Source: DASUPK01 sp963744105 | GTDB taxonomy: Bacteria; Actinomycetota; Thermoleophilia; Solirubrobacterales; 70-9 | Assembly: GCA_963744105.1 (NCBI GenBank) | Contig: CAVUSJ010000004.1 | Location: 372,001 to 436,000, forward strand | Direction: 5' to 3' | DNA length: 64,000 nucleotides | Shown: positions 41,151 to 49,573 of the stretch, piece after piece | Numbering within the stretch: the first letter of the stretch is position 1 | Layout: every line of letters begins with the position of its first letter | The notes under the pieces: model-generated | What the model saw: the letters and a program-made list of their open reading frames with translations, nothing else | Database searches by the model: none | Told to the model about the DNA's origin: nothing | Position numbers and translations under genes: made by a program

Positions 41151-42650
41151 CTAGGCCCCGTGGGGCGGCTCGCCGCCGGTGTAGCGCGAGTACGGGTACC
41201 ACCACTCCTTCGGCGCCACCTCGCTCTCGATGTGCACGTGCTTGGTCTCCTGGAAGGCCTCGAGGCCCTCGCGCCCCAGCTCGCGGCCGAGGCCGGACTG
41301 CTTGAAGCCGCCGAAGGGCCCGGCGTCGTTGTCGGTGAGCGGGTCGTTGAACCAGACGGTGCCCGCCTTCACCTCCCGCATGCAGCGGAGGATCGTCTTG
41401 AAGTCCTCGGTGTAGATGTTCGCCCCGAGCCCGTACGGGGTCGAGTTGGCGAGCTCGATCGCCTCGTCCAGGCTCTTCACCGGGACGAGTGGGGCGACCG
41501 GCCCGAAGGTCTCCTCGCGCAGCAGGTCGGTCTCGGCCGGCACACCGGTGACCACCGCGGGTGCGAAGAAGTGGCCGTGCTCCTGGCCTCCGGAATCGCC
41601 GCCGACGACCACCTCGGCGCCCGAGCCGACCGCCGCCTCCACCTGCGCGGCGACCTTCTCCCGCTGGTTCGCGGAGACCATCGGGCCGATGTCCGTGTCG
41701 CTGCGCATCGGGTCGCCGATCACCAGGCTCTTCGTGTAGTCGACGAAGGCGTTCAGGTAGTCGTCGTAGACGTCCTCCAGCACGTAGAACCGCTCCGCCG
41801 ACGTACAGACCTGTCCTGAGTTCAGGAACGCGGCCCACGCTCCGCCCTTGGCGGCGACGTCGATCCGGTCGGCGACGTCCGAGCAGACGATGAACGGGTC
41901 CTTCCCGCCCATCTCGAGGTTGACCCGGGCCATGCGGTCGACGCAGGCCTGCGCGACCTTCTTGCCCGTGGCGACTGAGCCGGTGAAGGCGATGCCGTCG
42001 ACGCGCGGCTCGGACGCGATCGCGGCCCCGACCTCGGGTCCGCCCGCCACCAGGTTGACCACGCCCGGCGGCAGGTGATCGAGGCAGGGCGCCAGCATCA
42101 GGGTCGAGAGCGGCGTGAGCTCGGACGGCTTGCAGACGAGCGCATTGCCCGCGGCCAGCGCGGGGGCCATCTTCCAGGCGAGCAGGAGCAGCGGGTAGTT
42201 CCAGGGGACGATGCAGCCGATCACGCCGAGCGGTTCCTTCACCACGAGCGAGAGCTGGCTCGACTCGATCGAGGGGATCACGCGGCCGGCGGAGTCCCGC
42301 CCGATCTCGGCGTAGTAGTCGAAGCAGGCGGCGGTCCAGGCGACCTCGTCGGAGTTCTCCACGAGCGGCTTGCCGCCCTCGTGGGTCATCACCTCGGCGA
42401 GCTCGTCCGTCCGCGCGCGCAGCCGGGTGGCCACCTCGCGCAGGAGCTCACCTCGATCGACCGCCGGCGTCCGGGCCCACTCCCGAGCGGCCTCGCGCGC
42501 GGCGCCGAAGGCGGCGTCGAGCTGGTCCGAATCGGCGGTCCCGACGGAGGCGACGGTCTCCTCGGTGAACGGGTTCTCGACCTCGAGCGGAGCGCCGTTG
42601 CCGCTCACGCTCTCTCCGTTGATGAGCATCCTGCTCTCCAGCTCGGCCAC
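41151..42650 (-). CDS. Aldehyde dehydrogenase (aminoaldehyde-type)
   Basis: 499 residues. The fold is complete: PWNYPLLLLAWKMAPALAAGN, ITFTGSVATGKK-like AFTGSVATG, catalytic Glu in NLEMGGKDPF and catalytic Cys in NSGQVCTSAER, plus EETFGPVAPL. It resembles the betaine/gamma-aminobutyraldehyde group. First gene of the minus-strand operon with an amine-forming decarboxylase. The first residues MAELESR precede a second Met (MLINGE) which is an alternative start. The promoter region upstream holds a strong hairpin. Confidence 0.85.
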   Translation of the reverse strand: MAELESRMLINGESVSGNGAPLEVENPFTEETVASVGTADSDQLDAAFGAAREAAREWARTPAVDRGELLREVATRLRARTDELAEVMTHEGGKPLVENSDEVAWTAACFDYYAEIGRDSAGRVIPSIESSQLSLVVKEPLGVIGCIVPWNYPLLLLAWKMAPALAAGNALVCKPSELTPLSTLMLAPCLDHLPPGVVNLVAGGPEVGAAIASEPRVDGIAFTGSVATGKKVAQACVDRMARVNLEMGGKDPFIVCSDVADRIDVAAKGGAWAAFLNSGQVCTSAERFYVLEDVYDDYLNAFVDYTKSLVIGDPMRSDTDIGPMVSANQREKVAAQVEAAVGSGAEVVVGGDSGGQEHGHFFAPAVVTGVPAETDLLREETFGPVAPLVPVKSLDEAIELANSTPYGLGANIYTEDFKTILRCMREVKAGTVWFNDPLTDNDAGPFGGFKQSGLGRELGREGLEAFQETKHVHIESEVAPKEWWYPYSRYTGGEPPHGA

Positions 42651-42799
42651 GCCCCGATGCTATTGCCCCGGCCCCCTCGCCGGATCTCGAAATCAGGAGT
42701 AGGCGGGGTAGGACGGCCAGGGGGAGAAGGAAACCGGCCGCCCTATCCGCCCGCCTGCGCCGAGGCTGAAACCCGGCGGAGGCGAGGCATCGAATATGT

Positions 42800-42838
42800 G
42801 GGCGGGCGCCGGAGTAGGGGGTCTCCGAACGCCCGCCC
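42800..42838. terminator. GC-rich hairpin between the ALDH operon and the Rho_N-like gene
   Basis: GGGCGGGCG (42800-42808) pairs with CGCCCGCCC (42830-42838), and CGGAG with CTCCG inside. No T-run follows. It may end transcription of the minus-strand gene at 42899 before the ALDH gene. The rest of the 248-base gap shows nothing else I can support. Confidence 0.5.
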
Positions 42839-42898
42839 GCTGCCTCGACTCAGAGCCAGAGTACCCCACCCTTGAGTACCTAAACCTGGGGATCCGAA

Positions 42899-43243
42899 TC
42901 AGCGCTTATTTGCGGCAACCGCTCGTTGCAGCTGGCTCTTGTTCATGCTCGAGCGTCCCTCGATGCGCAGGCGCTTCGCCTGGTTGTAGAGCTGCTCCTT
43001 GGTCTGGCCCTTCGGCCGGTTGGTCCCGGAGCGCTGGCCCCCGCGGCTCTGCGGGGAGGATCCCCGGGTCGAGCTGCGCGAGCGGGTGCTGGACTCGCCG
43101 GATCGAGCCCGGTTCTTGTTGACCGTTAGTGCAGCCACTTCCTTCGCGCGGGACGCCGACGCGCCGCGCTTCCGCGCGCTCTGCTTGACCTTCTCGTACT
43201 GCCTGGCACGCTTCGTGCCCTTCTTCACGCCACGCGGTGGCAT
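42899..43243 (-). CDS. Small basic protein with C-terminal Rho_N/SAP-like motif
   Basis: 114 residues, strongly basic. The middle is Ser/Arg-rich (SSTRSRSSTRGSSPQSRGG), the end TKEQLYNQAKRLRIEGRSSMNKSQLQRAV follows the helix-extended-helix of Rho_N/SAP nucleic-acid-binding units. Similar actinobacterial proteins are called plasmid-stabilisation or DNA-binding proteins, without proof. The SD GGAGGG is 9 bases before ATG 43243. A sigma-B-type promoter just upstream, divergent from that of the sigma-B-like gene, suggests expression under stress. Confidence 0.65.
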   Translation of the reverse strand: MPPRGVKKGTKRARQYEKVKQSARKRGASASRAKEVAALTVNKNRARSGESSTRSRSSTRGSSPQSRGGQRSGTNRPKGQTKEQLYNQAKRLRIEGRSSMNKSQLQRAVAANKR

Positions 43244-43279
43244 TGAATCCCTCCTTCAGCGGTGGTGTTCGCCATTGCG

Positions 43280-43304
43280 GTACCCGGCGCACGCACGCGG
43301 AAAC
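43280..43304 (-). promoter_or_regulatory. Sigma-B/SigF-type promoter of the Rho_N-like gene
   Basis: Reading the minus strand, GTTT (43304-43301) and GGGTAC (43285-43280) are spaced by 15 bases, matching the GTTT-N15to17-GGGTA consensus of sigma-B/SigF factors. It lies 37 bases before the ATG at 43243. Confidence 0.6.
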
Positions 43305-43307
43305 GGT

Positions 43308-43333
43308 GTTTCCCGCCCCCGCCTTCATGGGTA
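43308..43333 (+). promoter_or_regulatory. Sigma-B/SigF-type promoter of the sigma factor gene
   Basis: GTTT at 43308-43311 and GGGTA at 43329-43333 with a 17-base spacer give a sigma-B/SigF-type promoter pointing at the sigma gene, so the factor probably activates its own transcription. The predicted leader is about 65 bases. It is back to back with the promoter of the Rho_N-like gene, only three bases between their -35 elements. Confidence 0.6.
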
Positions 43334-43405
43334 GCTACTTTTGGTGGGCGGCCTTTACCTCGGTCTCCACAGGGGCGCTACAGCCACGAGCACCGAGGAG
43401 CCGAC

Positions 43406-44215
43406 TTGACGAAACTTGCCTTGGCCGACATCCAAATGAATCAGACCCCCTCACCGGGTCCTGAGGAGCAGCTGCTCGGTGAACGCCGGCTTCTGGAGCG
43501 CTACGCGCAGGACAAGTCGCCGGTCGTTCAGGAGGAGCTGGTTGACCGCTTCATGCCGCTCGCCAGGCGGCTCGCCGCGCGCTACGCGGGCGGGGCCGAG
43601 CCCTTCGACGACCTGGTGCAGGTGGCGAGCGTCGGGCTCGTCAAGTCGCTCGACCGCTTCGACCCGGAGCGGGGCACCGCCTTCTCCACCTTCGCGGTCC
43701 CGACCATCCTCGGCGAGCTGAAGCGCCACTTCCGCGATCGCGGATGGTCCGTGCACGTCCCCCGGGACGTCCAGGAGCGCATCCTCAAGGTCGAGCGGGC
43801 GATGGCGGAGCTGCCGGCCAGGCTGGGCCACTCGCCGACCATTCAGGAGATCGGCCAGCGCATCGAGGCGACCGACGAGGAGGTGCTCGAGGCGATGCAC
43901 GCCTCCCAGGGCCACCACGCGGTCTCGCTGGACCAGACGTCGACGATGGGCGACGGCGACGAGCCGGGGCCGCTGCGTGACCGGATCGGCTCGGATGACC
44001 TCTCCTTCGACACGGTGGAGTACGGCGAGGCGATCGGGCCGGTGCTGAAGGAGATCTCCGAGCGGGACCGGATGGTCCTCCACCTCCGCTTCGTCGAGGA
44101 CCTCACCCAGAGCGAGATCGCCGAGCGGGTCGGCGTCTCCCAGATGCACGTCTCGCGGATCCTGCGGGCGACGATCGAGAAGCTCCGCCAGCGGATCCCC
44201 GAAGAAGAGCTCTAA
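43406..44215 (+). CDS. sigB: Sigma-B/SigF-type stress sigma factor
   Basis: 269 residues from TTG 43406, chosen because GAGGAG lies six bases before it; ATG 43436 has no SD. Regions 2 (FDDLVQVASVGLVKSLDRFDPERGTAFSTFA), 3 and 4 (LTQSEIAERVGVSQMHVSRILRATIEKLR) are intact and the sequence is of the sigma-B/F/G group, not ECF. The anti-sigma and anti-anti-sigma genes lie convergent directly downstream. Own promoter fits the consensus it should recognise, so positive autoregulation with partner-switching control is likely. Confidence 0.88.
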   Translation: MTKLALADIQMNQTPSPGPEEQLLGERRLLERYAQDKSPVVQEELVDRFMPLARRLAARYAGGAEPFDDLVQVASVGLVKSLDRFDPERGTAFSTFAVPTILGELKRHFRDRGWSVHVPRDVQERILKVERAMAELPARLGHSPTIQEIGQRIEATDEEVLEAMHASQGHHAVSLDQTSTMGDGDEPGPLRDRIGSDDLSFDTVEYGEAIGPVLKEISERDRMVLHLRFVEDLTQSEIAERVGVSQMHVSRILRATIEKLRQRIPEEEL

Positions 44216-44251
44216 GCGGCCGCTCGTGGCCGCGACCTGATGGCGAAGCCG
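44216..44251. terminator. Terminator-like hairpin between convergent sigma-B and RsbW genes
   Basis: GCGGCC-GCTCGT-GGCCGC (44216-44233) directly follows the sigma gene stop, a six-base perfect stem. The next bases to 44251 form a 23-base string that recurs at 61692-61714, also after a plus-strand gene facing a minus-strand gene. Confidence 0.55.
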
Positions 44252-44252
44252 G

Positions 44253-45062
44253 TTACTGGGTGACTTCGAATTCCAAGAACTCGGCGGCCCGGCCGTCGGG
44301 GGTCTCGCCCTTGGTGACCTCCATGCTGCTCGTCAGGTTCCGCAGCGAGCCGGCGCCGGGCACGTCCATCTCGGCGAGGAGGCGCTCGCCGCCGCCCTCG
44401 ACCAGAGGGCCGACTCGCACTTCGAGGGTGCCGTCGCCGTCCTTGATCGCGATCCCGAAGCGGCCGTCCGAGAACTCGCCTCCCTCGGTCGCCGAGACGG
44501 CGTCGCCGAGCAGAACCGTGTCGGCCAGCCGATCGACGGAGAACTCGGCCCGGGCGGCGAGCGCTCCGATCACCCGGGCGAGAACCGGCTTCACCAAGAC
44601 GCCGGGCGCCAGCGCGATCTCGAGCTCCTTCGGGGTCATCGTCGGAACGCCATTGATCCTGGCTTCCGGGGGTGAGAAGCCGAAGCGGATCCTGGTCCGG
44701 CTGCCCTGTCCCGCGCCGCCGGTGATCTCGAAGCTGTCCGAGAGCGCCGCAATCAGGGGCAGGCCCAGCCCGAGCGAGGCGTCGCCCTCGTTGGCCCTGG
44801 GGCGGAAGCCATGGCCCTGGTCGGCGACCTCGACGACGAGCTCCTCCTCCATGGGCTCGGCGCTCACCTGAAGGGGGCCCGCCTCGTCCTCGTACGCGTG
44901 CAGGACGACGTTGTTGCAGGCCTCGGTGACGACGGTCTTGAGGTCCGCGATGCGCTGCGCTCCGAGTCCGAGCGCCTCTGCCACTCCGGCGATCGCCTGG
45001 CGGACGACGATCACGTTCTCCGCGGTCGCAGGAAGCGTCAGCTCGAGGCCGCCCTCCTTCAT
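44253..45062 (-). CDS. rsbW: RsbW-like anti-sigma factor kinase with second C-terminal domain
   Basis: 269 residues. The N-terminal 140 residues are the HATPase of RsbW: TEACNNVVLHAY (N-box), VEVADQGHGF (G1) and LGLGLPLIAAL (G2), preceded by LTLPATAENVIVVRQAI. RsbW proteins bind and phosphorylate the STAS anti-anti-sigma factor and otherwise hold the sigma factor. The C-terminal 120 residues look like a second, degenerate copy of the same fold (RAEFSVDRLADTVLLGDAVS, RFGIAIKDGDGTLEVRVGPL) and are unusual. ATG overlaps the stop of the STAS gene. It is last in a long operon and faces the sigma gene. Confidence 0.8.
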   Translation of the reverse strand: MKEGGLELTLPATAENVIVVRQAIAGVAEALGLGAQRIADLKTVVTEACNNVVLHAYEDEAGPLQVSAEPMEEELVVEVADQGHGFRPRANEGDASLGLGLPLIAALSDSFEITGGAGQGSRTRIRFGFSPPEARINGVPTMTPKELEIALAPGVLVKPVLARVIGALAARAEFSVDRLADTVLLGDAVSATEGGEFSDGRFGIAIKDGDGTLEVRVGPLVEGGGERLLAEMDVPGAGSLRNLTSSMEVTKGETPDGRAAEFLEFEVTQ

Positions 45063-45460
45063 GCGGCCGGCTCTCCGGAGCCCGCGGCCTCGGTGAGGGC
45101 CTCCTCCCGCCGGGCGTGCACGGGCAACTCGGTCCGCAGGCCGGTCACCTCGAGCACTCGATCCACGGCATCGGAGCCGTTGGCGTGCACGACCGCGAAG
45201 CCGATGTGGGCTTCGGCCGCGCGCCGGCGCCCGTCGAGGATCACTCCGAGAATGGACGAGTCGATGAAAGTGGCGGGGGAGAGGTCGATCACGGTGGCGG
45301 TTCCCTCATCGAGGAGGTTGTCGATGCGCCGTCTGAGGGTCGGCGCGGTGCTCAGATCATGCTCGCCTGAAATCGTCAGTACGGCCAGTCCGTCGTCGTT
45401 TCGCTCGAGCGCGACTTCCCCGGTTCGCACACGGGCGGGAATACCTTGATCAGAAGTCAC
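45059..45460 (-). CDS. rsbV: STAS-domain anti-anti-sigma factor (RsbV-like)
   Basis: 133 residues, GTG start directly after the TGA of the PotC gene. LTISGEHDLSTAPTLRRRIDNLL, TVIDLSPATFIDSSILGVI and GFAVVHANGSDAVDRVLEVTGL are the STAS strands and helices; the Ser of the IDSSILG motif is the usual phosphorylation site for RsbW. Its gene overlaps RsbW by four bases, so both are made together with the polyamine transporter, an unexpected coupling. Confidence 0.85.
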   Translation of the reverse strand: MTSDQGIPARVRTGEVALERNDDGLAVLTISGEHDLSTAPTLRRRIDNLLDEGTATVIDLSPATFIDSSILGVILDGRRRAAEAHIGFAVVHANGSDAVDRVLEVTGLRTELPVHARREEALTEAAGSGEPAA

Positions 45461-46330
45461 TCAAACCTCCTGCTCAGGACGAACTGAGGCGAGTCTGTCC
45501 GCGCGCCTCTGCTGCCAGACGGTGAAGATCATGGCGAAGACAGTAGTGGCGAACAGCATGGTGGCGATGATGTAGACCTGAACGGGAATCCCCCGCTGGG
45601 CGGCGCCGAAGATGTAGAGGGGGAAGGTCACGTCGGTCCCGGCCGTGAAGTTGGAGACGACGAAGTCGTCGATCGAGAGGGCGAAGGCGAGCAGCGCGCC
45701 GGCGATGATCCCTGGCCAGATCAGCGGCAGGGTGATCTTCCGGAACGTCGTCAACGGATCCGCACCGAGGTCCTGCGCGGCCTCCTCGAGGCTGCGGTCG
45801 AAGCCGATCAGCCGCGAGCGGACGACGATCACGACGAAGCTGATGCAGAACATGACGTGGGCGATCAGCAGGGTCGTGAAACCGAGGTTCAGCCCGTAGA
45901 TCAGGAACATCGAGAGCAGCGACGCACCCAACACCACCTCGGGCGTGGCGGTCGGGACCACGATCAGGTAGTTCGATGCCGTGCGGCCGAAGAAGTCGTA
46001 GCGGACCAGGGCGAGCGCGATCAGGGTCCCGAGGACGGTCGAGATCAGCGTGGCCAGCAGTGCCAGGCGCAGGCTGAGCAACAGGGCGTCCGTCAGCTCG
46101 GAGATCTCGAACGGGTGGGCCCAGTGGGAGAGCGTGAAGCCCTGCCAGGTGAAGTTGAACTTGCCCGCCGGGTCGTTGAACGAGAAGACGATGATCAGGA
46201 CGATCGGGATCAGCATGTAGGCGAGCGCGAGGCCGCCGTAGATCACGATCGCGTTTCGCTTCAGCCACGACCACACCCTCGAGCCCGCGGACTCGCGGCG
46301 CTGCGGGAGGGTGGCGGCGTGGGCTTCCAT
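45461..46330 (-). CDS. potC: Spermidine/putrescine-type ABC transporter permease (PotC-like)
   Basis: 289 residues with six transmembrane helices. The cytoplasmic EAA loop SLEEAAQDLGADPLTTFRKITLPLIWPG and the end segment TFPLYIFGAAQRGIPVQVY are typical of PotC. Together with PotB, PotA and PotD encoded upstream it forms an ABC importer for polyamines or related cations. The gene is two bases after PotB and abuts the STAS gene. Confidence 0.88.
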   Translation of the reverse strand: MEAHAATLPQRRESAGSRVWSWLKRNAIVIYGGLALAYMLIPIVLIIVFSFNDPAGKFNFTWQGFTLSHWAHPFEISELTDALLLSLRLALLATLISTVLGTLIALALVRYDFFGRTASNYLIVVPTATPEVVLGASLLSMFLIYGLNLGFTTLLIAHVMFCISFVVIVVRSRLIGFDRSLEEAAQDLGADPLTTFRKITLPLIWPGIIAGALLAFALSIDDFVVSNFTAGTDVTFPLYIFGAAQRGIPVQVYIIATMLFATTVFAMIFTVWQQRRADRLASVRPEQEV

Positions 46331-46332
46331 CG

Positions 46333-47241
46333 CTATTCGAGGACGTCCGCGCCGCCGATCTCCTCGCCCATCAGGGCCTCGGAGCCGGCGATGCGTATGT
46401 AGATGAAGACGATCAGCAGCATCGCCGCCATCAACGTGAAGGAGAGGGCGGCCGCGGCCGGATAGTCGGTCTGCTTCAGGTACAGCGACTGGATGACGTT
46501 GCCGATCATCGACTGCTGGGCGCCGCCCAGGAACTGGGCGTTGACGTAGTCGCCGGTCGCCGGGATGAAGGTGAGCAGGGTCCCCGCCACGACGCCGGGC
46601 ATCGAGAGCGGAAGGGTCACCCTGAGGAACGCCTGCCTGGAGGAGGAGTAGAGGTCCTTCGCCGCCTCCACCAGGCTCGTGTCCAGCCGTTCGAGACTGG
46701 CGTAGATCGGCAGGATCATGAAGGGAAGGAAGTTGTAGGTGAGCCCCGCGATCACCGCGGTGCTCGTCGCCAGGAGACGCCCGTCGTTCGAGACCAGCCC
46801 GACGTTCTGAAGGGTGTGGACGACGAACCCGTTGTCGGAGAGGATCGTCTCCCAGGCCAGCGTCCGGATGAGATACGTGGTGAAGAAGGGGGCGATCACC
46901 GCCAGCAACATCGCGTTCTTCCAGCGACCGCCCCGGAAGGCGATCGCATAGGCCAGCGGATAGGCGATCAGCAGCCCGATCACCGTCGCCGCGGCCGAGT
47001 ACTGGAAGGCGCGGAAGAACTGCGTGTCGTAGGCGCTCAGCGCGTCCGTGTAGTTCGAGAACTGCCAGTTGAAGCGGAACTCGGGGAAGATCCCCGAGTC
47101 GAGCGAGAGCCGGCCCATGAAGTACATGGGCACGACGAAGAAGAGGATCAGCCAGAGGATCCCCGGCCCGAGCAGGAAGTATGGGATGAGACGACGGCGG
47201 AGAGCGACGACGCGCTGGTCACGCATCGTGCTCTCCGCCAC
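46333..47241 (-). CDS. potB: Spermidine/putrescine-type ABC transporter permease (PotB-like)
   Basis: 302 residues; GTG 47241 with an alternative ATG at 47226. Six transmembrane helices, the EAA loop SLVEAAKDLYSSSRQAFLRVTLPLSMPG and a conserved FIPATGDYVNAQFLGG segment as in PotB. It follows the binding-protein gene by 20 bases and precedes PotC by two, so stoichiometric expression is likely. Confidence 0.88.
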   Translation of the reverse strand: MAESTMRDQRVVALRRRLIPYFLLGPGILWLILFFVVPMYFMGRLSLDSGIFPEFRFNWQFSNYTDALSAYDTQFFRAFQYSAAATVIGLLIAYPLAYAIAFRGGRWKNAMLLAVIAPFFTTYLIRTLAWETILSDNGFVVHTLQNVGLVSNDGRLLATSTAVIAGLTYNFLPFMILPIYASLERLDTSLVEAAKDLYSSSRQAFLRVTLPLSMPGVVAGTLLTFIPATGDYVNAQFLGGAQQSMIGNVIQSLYLKQTDYPAAAALSFTLMAAMLLIVFIYIRIAGSEALMGEEIGGADVLE

Positions 47242-47261
47242 CGCTCATTCGGATCTTCGGC

Positions 47262-48407
47262 CTAGCCGTTGAGGACGCCCTCGAACGCCCTCGTCACCGT
47301 CTGCTCCTCCTGGCCCGTCAGGTTGGGCTGGGTGGAGCACTTCTTGGTGAATTCCTCCGTCGGGAAGATCAGAGGATCGTTCACCAGATCCGGATTGGTG
47401 GACTGGAAGATCTGCTGGACCCCGTCCACCGGGGTGACATAGCTGTTGTAGGACGCGATCTGCGCCTGGTTCGTCGGGTCGTAGACGTAATTCATGAACG
47501 CCTCGGCCGCCGTCGGATTCGGCGCCCCGACCGGGATCTCCATGTTGTCCGACCAGAGGATGCAGCCCTCGGTGGGCATCCTGAACTGGATGTCAGGGTT
47601 GTCCGCTTGCAACTGCACCGCGTCACCGGACCAGCCGATGATCGCCGACACGTCGCCGTTGGCCATGTCACGGGTGTAGTCGTTGCCGGTGAACCGGCGG
47701 ATCTGCCCCGACGCCACGGCCGACTTGAGCTTGTCGATCGTGTCGAGCCACTGCTGCTCGGTGGCCTTGTTCGGGTCGATCCCATCGGCCTTCATCACCA
47801 GCGGCACCGTGTCCCGTAGCTCGGTGAGCATCTCGACCTTGCCCTTGTACTGCGGGTCGAACAGGTCGTTGATCGAGCGCACGTTCGGGGCCAGCTTGGT
47901 GTTGACGATCAGCCCGGTCATGCCGCTTTGCCACGGGATCGAGTAGTTGCGGCCCGGGTCGAACTGCACGTTGCGCAGGTCCGGACGGATGTTCTTCTCG
48001 ACGTTCGGGATGCCCGCCTTGTCGAGGTTCTGGACGTAGCCGAGATCGTGCATCTTCTGGGCCATCCAGTCAGTCACGACGATCATGCTGCGGCCGCCCG
48101 ACTGGCCCTTCGAGAGCAGCGGCTGCATCTTGGCGAAGAACTCCTGGTTGTCGTTGACGTCCTCGATGTAGTTCGTGTGGACACCGGTCGCCTTGTCGAA
48201 GTCCGACACGGTGTTCTTGTCGATGTACAGCGGCCAGTTCGAGATCGTCAGGTTGCCATGGGGTGGGGGCTGGTACTTCACGGTGGTCACCTTCTCGGCT
48301 GACCCGCCTCCTTCGATGCCACCGCCGCCGCAGGCGGCGAGGACGATCGCCGCCGCGAACGCCCCACCCGCCGCGATCAATGCGCGGAAACTCCTCTTGC
48401 TCGTCAC
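47262..48407 (-). CDS. potD: Periplasmic-type spermidine/putrescine-binding lipoprotein (PotD-like)
   Basis: 381 residues from GTG 48407, chosen because AGGAGGG lies six bases upstream; TTG 48434 is in frame but weaker. The signal peptide ends in a lipobox (IVLAAC) with Cys then Gly-rich linker, so a membrane-anchored lipoprotein. LTISNWPLYID near the start, NVQFDPGRNYSIPWQSGMTGLIVNTK, IIGWSGDAVQLQ and EGCILWSDNMEIPVGAPNP are typical of PotD/PotF family. It captures polyamines for the PotABC transporter. Confidence 0.87.
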   Translation of the reverse strand: MTSKRSFRALIAAGGAFAAAIVLAACGGGGIEGGGSAEKVTTVKYQPPPHGNLTISNWPLYIDKNTVSDFDKATGVHTNYIEDVNDNQEFFAKMQPLLSKGQSGGRSMIVVTDWMAQKMHDLGYVQNLDKAGIPNVEKNIRPDLRNVQFDPGRNYSIPWQSGMTGLIVNTKLAPNVRSINDLFDPQYKGKVEMLTELRDTVPLVMKADGIDPNKATEQQWLDTIDKLKSAVASGQIRRFTGNDYTRDMANGDVSAIIGWSGDAVQLQADNPDIQFRMPTEGCILWSDNMEIPVGAPNPTAAEAFMNYVYDPTNQAQIASYNSYVTPVDGVQQIFQSTNPDLVNDPLIFPTEEFTKKCSTQPNLTGQEEQTVTRAFEGVLNG

Positions 48408-48430
48408 TTGTTCCCTCCTGTCCGGTTTTT

Positions 48431-49573
48431 TCAAGCCGTTTCGGCCACCTCGGTCGGCGCCCCCCCGTTCGTCCCTGACTCCTTGACCACGTGCATGTGG
48501 TCAGGGCTCCAGGAAAGCTTCACGTTCGCCCCGCCCCCGGGGAGCCGCTGGCGCTCCGCCTCGTCGGCGTTCGGCACCAGCACGGTCATGCGCACGTCCT
48601 CGGCCAGCTTCACGATCAGCTGGGTCGCCGTGCCGAGGTAGAGGGAGCTCTCAACCAGCCCCTCGACGCTCGGATCTCCCCCGCTGCCGGCGCCGATTGC
48701 GAGCTTCTCGGGCCGCACGACGGCGTGACAGCGCTCGCCGGCCGAGAAGCCTTCGGCGTTGGTCGTCACCTTGACCCCGCTGTCCAGTTCGACCTGGCCC
48801 TCCTCGCCCGTCTTGCTGATCTTCCCCGGCATCAGGTTGGAGACGCCGATGAAGCCGGCGACGAAGGTGGTGGTGGGGCGGGCGTAGACCTCCTCGGGAT
48901 CGCCGATCTGCTCGATCCGGCCGCGGTTCATCACGGCGATCCGGTCGGACATGGTCAGCGCCTCCTCCTGGTCGTGCGTCACGTAGACGAAGGTGATGCC
49001 GACCTCCCGCTGGATCTTCTTGAGCTCCACCTGCAGTCCCTTGCGGAGCTTCAGGTCGAGCGCGCCGAGCGGCTCGTCGAGCAGGAGGACGCGCGGCAGG
49101 TTGACCAGGGCCCGGGCGAGCGCGACGCGCTGCTGCATTCCGCCGGAGAGCTGGGCCGGCCGCCGGTTGGCCTCGGCGGCGAGGCCGACGCGCTCGAGCT
49201 CCTCGCGGACCCGCCGGTCGATCTCGCTCTTGTCGACGCCCTTGCGCTTCAGTCCGAAGGCGACGTTGTCCCTGACGCTCAGGTGGGGGAAGAGGGCGTA
49301 GCTCTGGAAGACGGTGTTGGTCGGCCGCTTGTGGGGCGGGATCCCCCTCATATCCGCGTCGTCGATCGCCAGCCGCCCGTCCGTGACCTCCTCGAAGCCC
49401 GCGATCATCCGCAGGGTCGTCGTCTTGCCGCAGCCGCTCGGGCCGAGCATGGTGAAGAACTCGCCCTCGGCGATGTCGAGGTCGATCGCGTCCACCGCCG
49501 TGAGATCGCCGAACCGCTTCGTGACGGAGCTGAGGACCACGCAAGGGCCCGCCTTGCCCGTCTCCCCGGTCAC
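48431..49573 (-). CDS. potA: Spermidine/putrescine ABC transporter ATP-binding protein (PotA-like)
   Basis: 380 residues from GTG 49573, which overlaps the Usp stop (GTGA). Walker A GPSGCGKTTT, signature LSGGMQQRVALARAL, Walker B VLLLDEPLGALD and a TOBE domain at the end (VRPEKLAIGAG) define an importer ATPase of the PotA/CysA class. Between them KRPTNTVFQSYALFPHLSV is the Q-loop. Energises PotB/PotC. Confidence 0.9.
   Translation of the reverse strand: MTGETGKAGPCVVLSSVTKRFGDLTAVDAIDLDIAEGEFFTMLGPSGCGKTTTLRMIAGFEEVTDGRLAIDDADMRGIPPHKRPTNTVFQSYALFPHLSVRDNVAFGLKRKGVDKSEIDRRVREELERVGLAAEANRRPAQLSGGMQQRVALARALVNLPRVLLLDEPLGALDLKLRKGLQVELKKIQREVGITFVYVTHDQEEALTMSDRIAVMNRGRIEQIGDPEEVYARPTTTFVAGFIGVSNLMPGKISKTGEEGQVELDSGVKVTTNAEGFSAGERCHAVVRPEKLAIGAGSGGDPSVEGLVESSLYLGTATQLIVKLAEDVRMTVLVPNADEAERQRLPGGGANVKLSWSPDHMHVVKESGTNGGAPTEVAETA

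Noticed and set aside
43262..43405. Upstream start of the sigma-B-like gene at 43262
   Set aside because: The extra 48 residues cover the predicted promoters and are not conserved-looking; TTG 43406 with GAGGAG at correct spacing is the better start.
48424..48432. T-run near the potA/potD junction as a terminator
   Set aside because: No stem precedes it and the genes are coupled in one direction on the other strand; it encodes Lys codons or leader sequence there.
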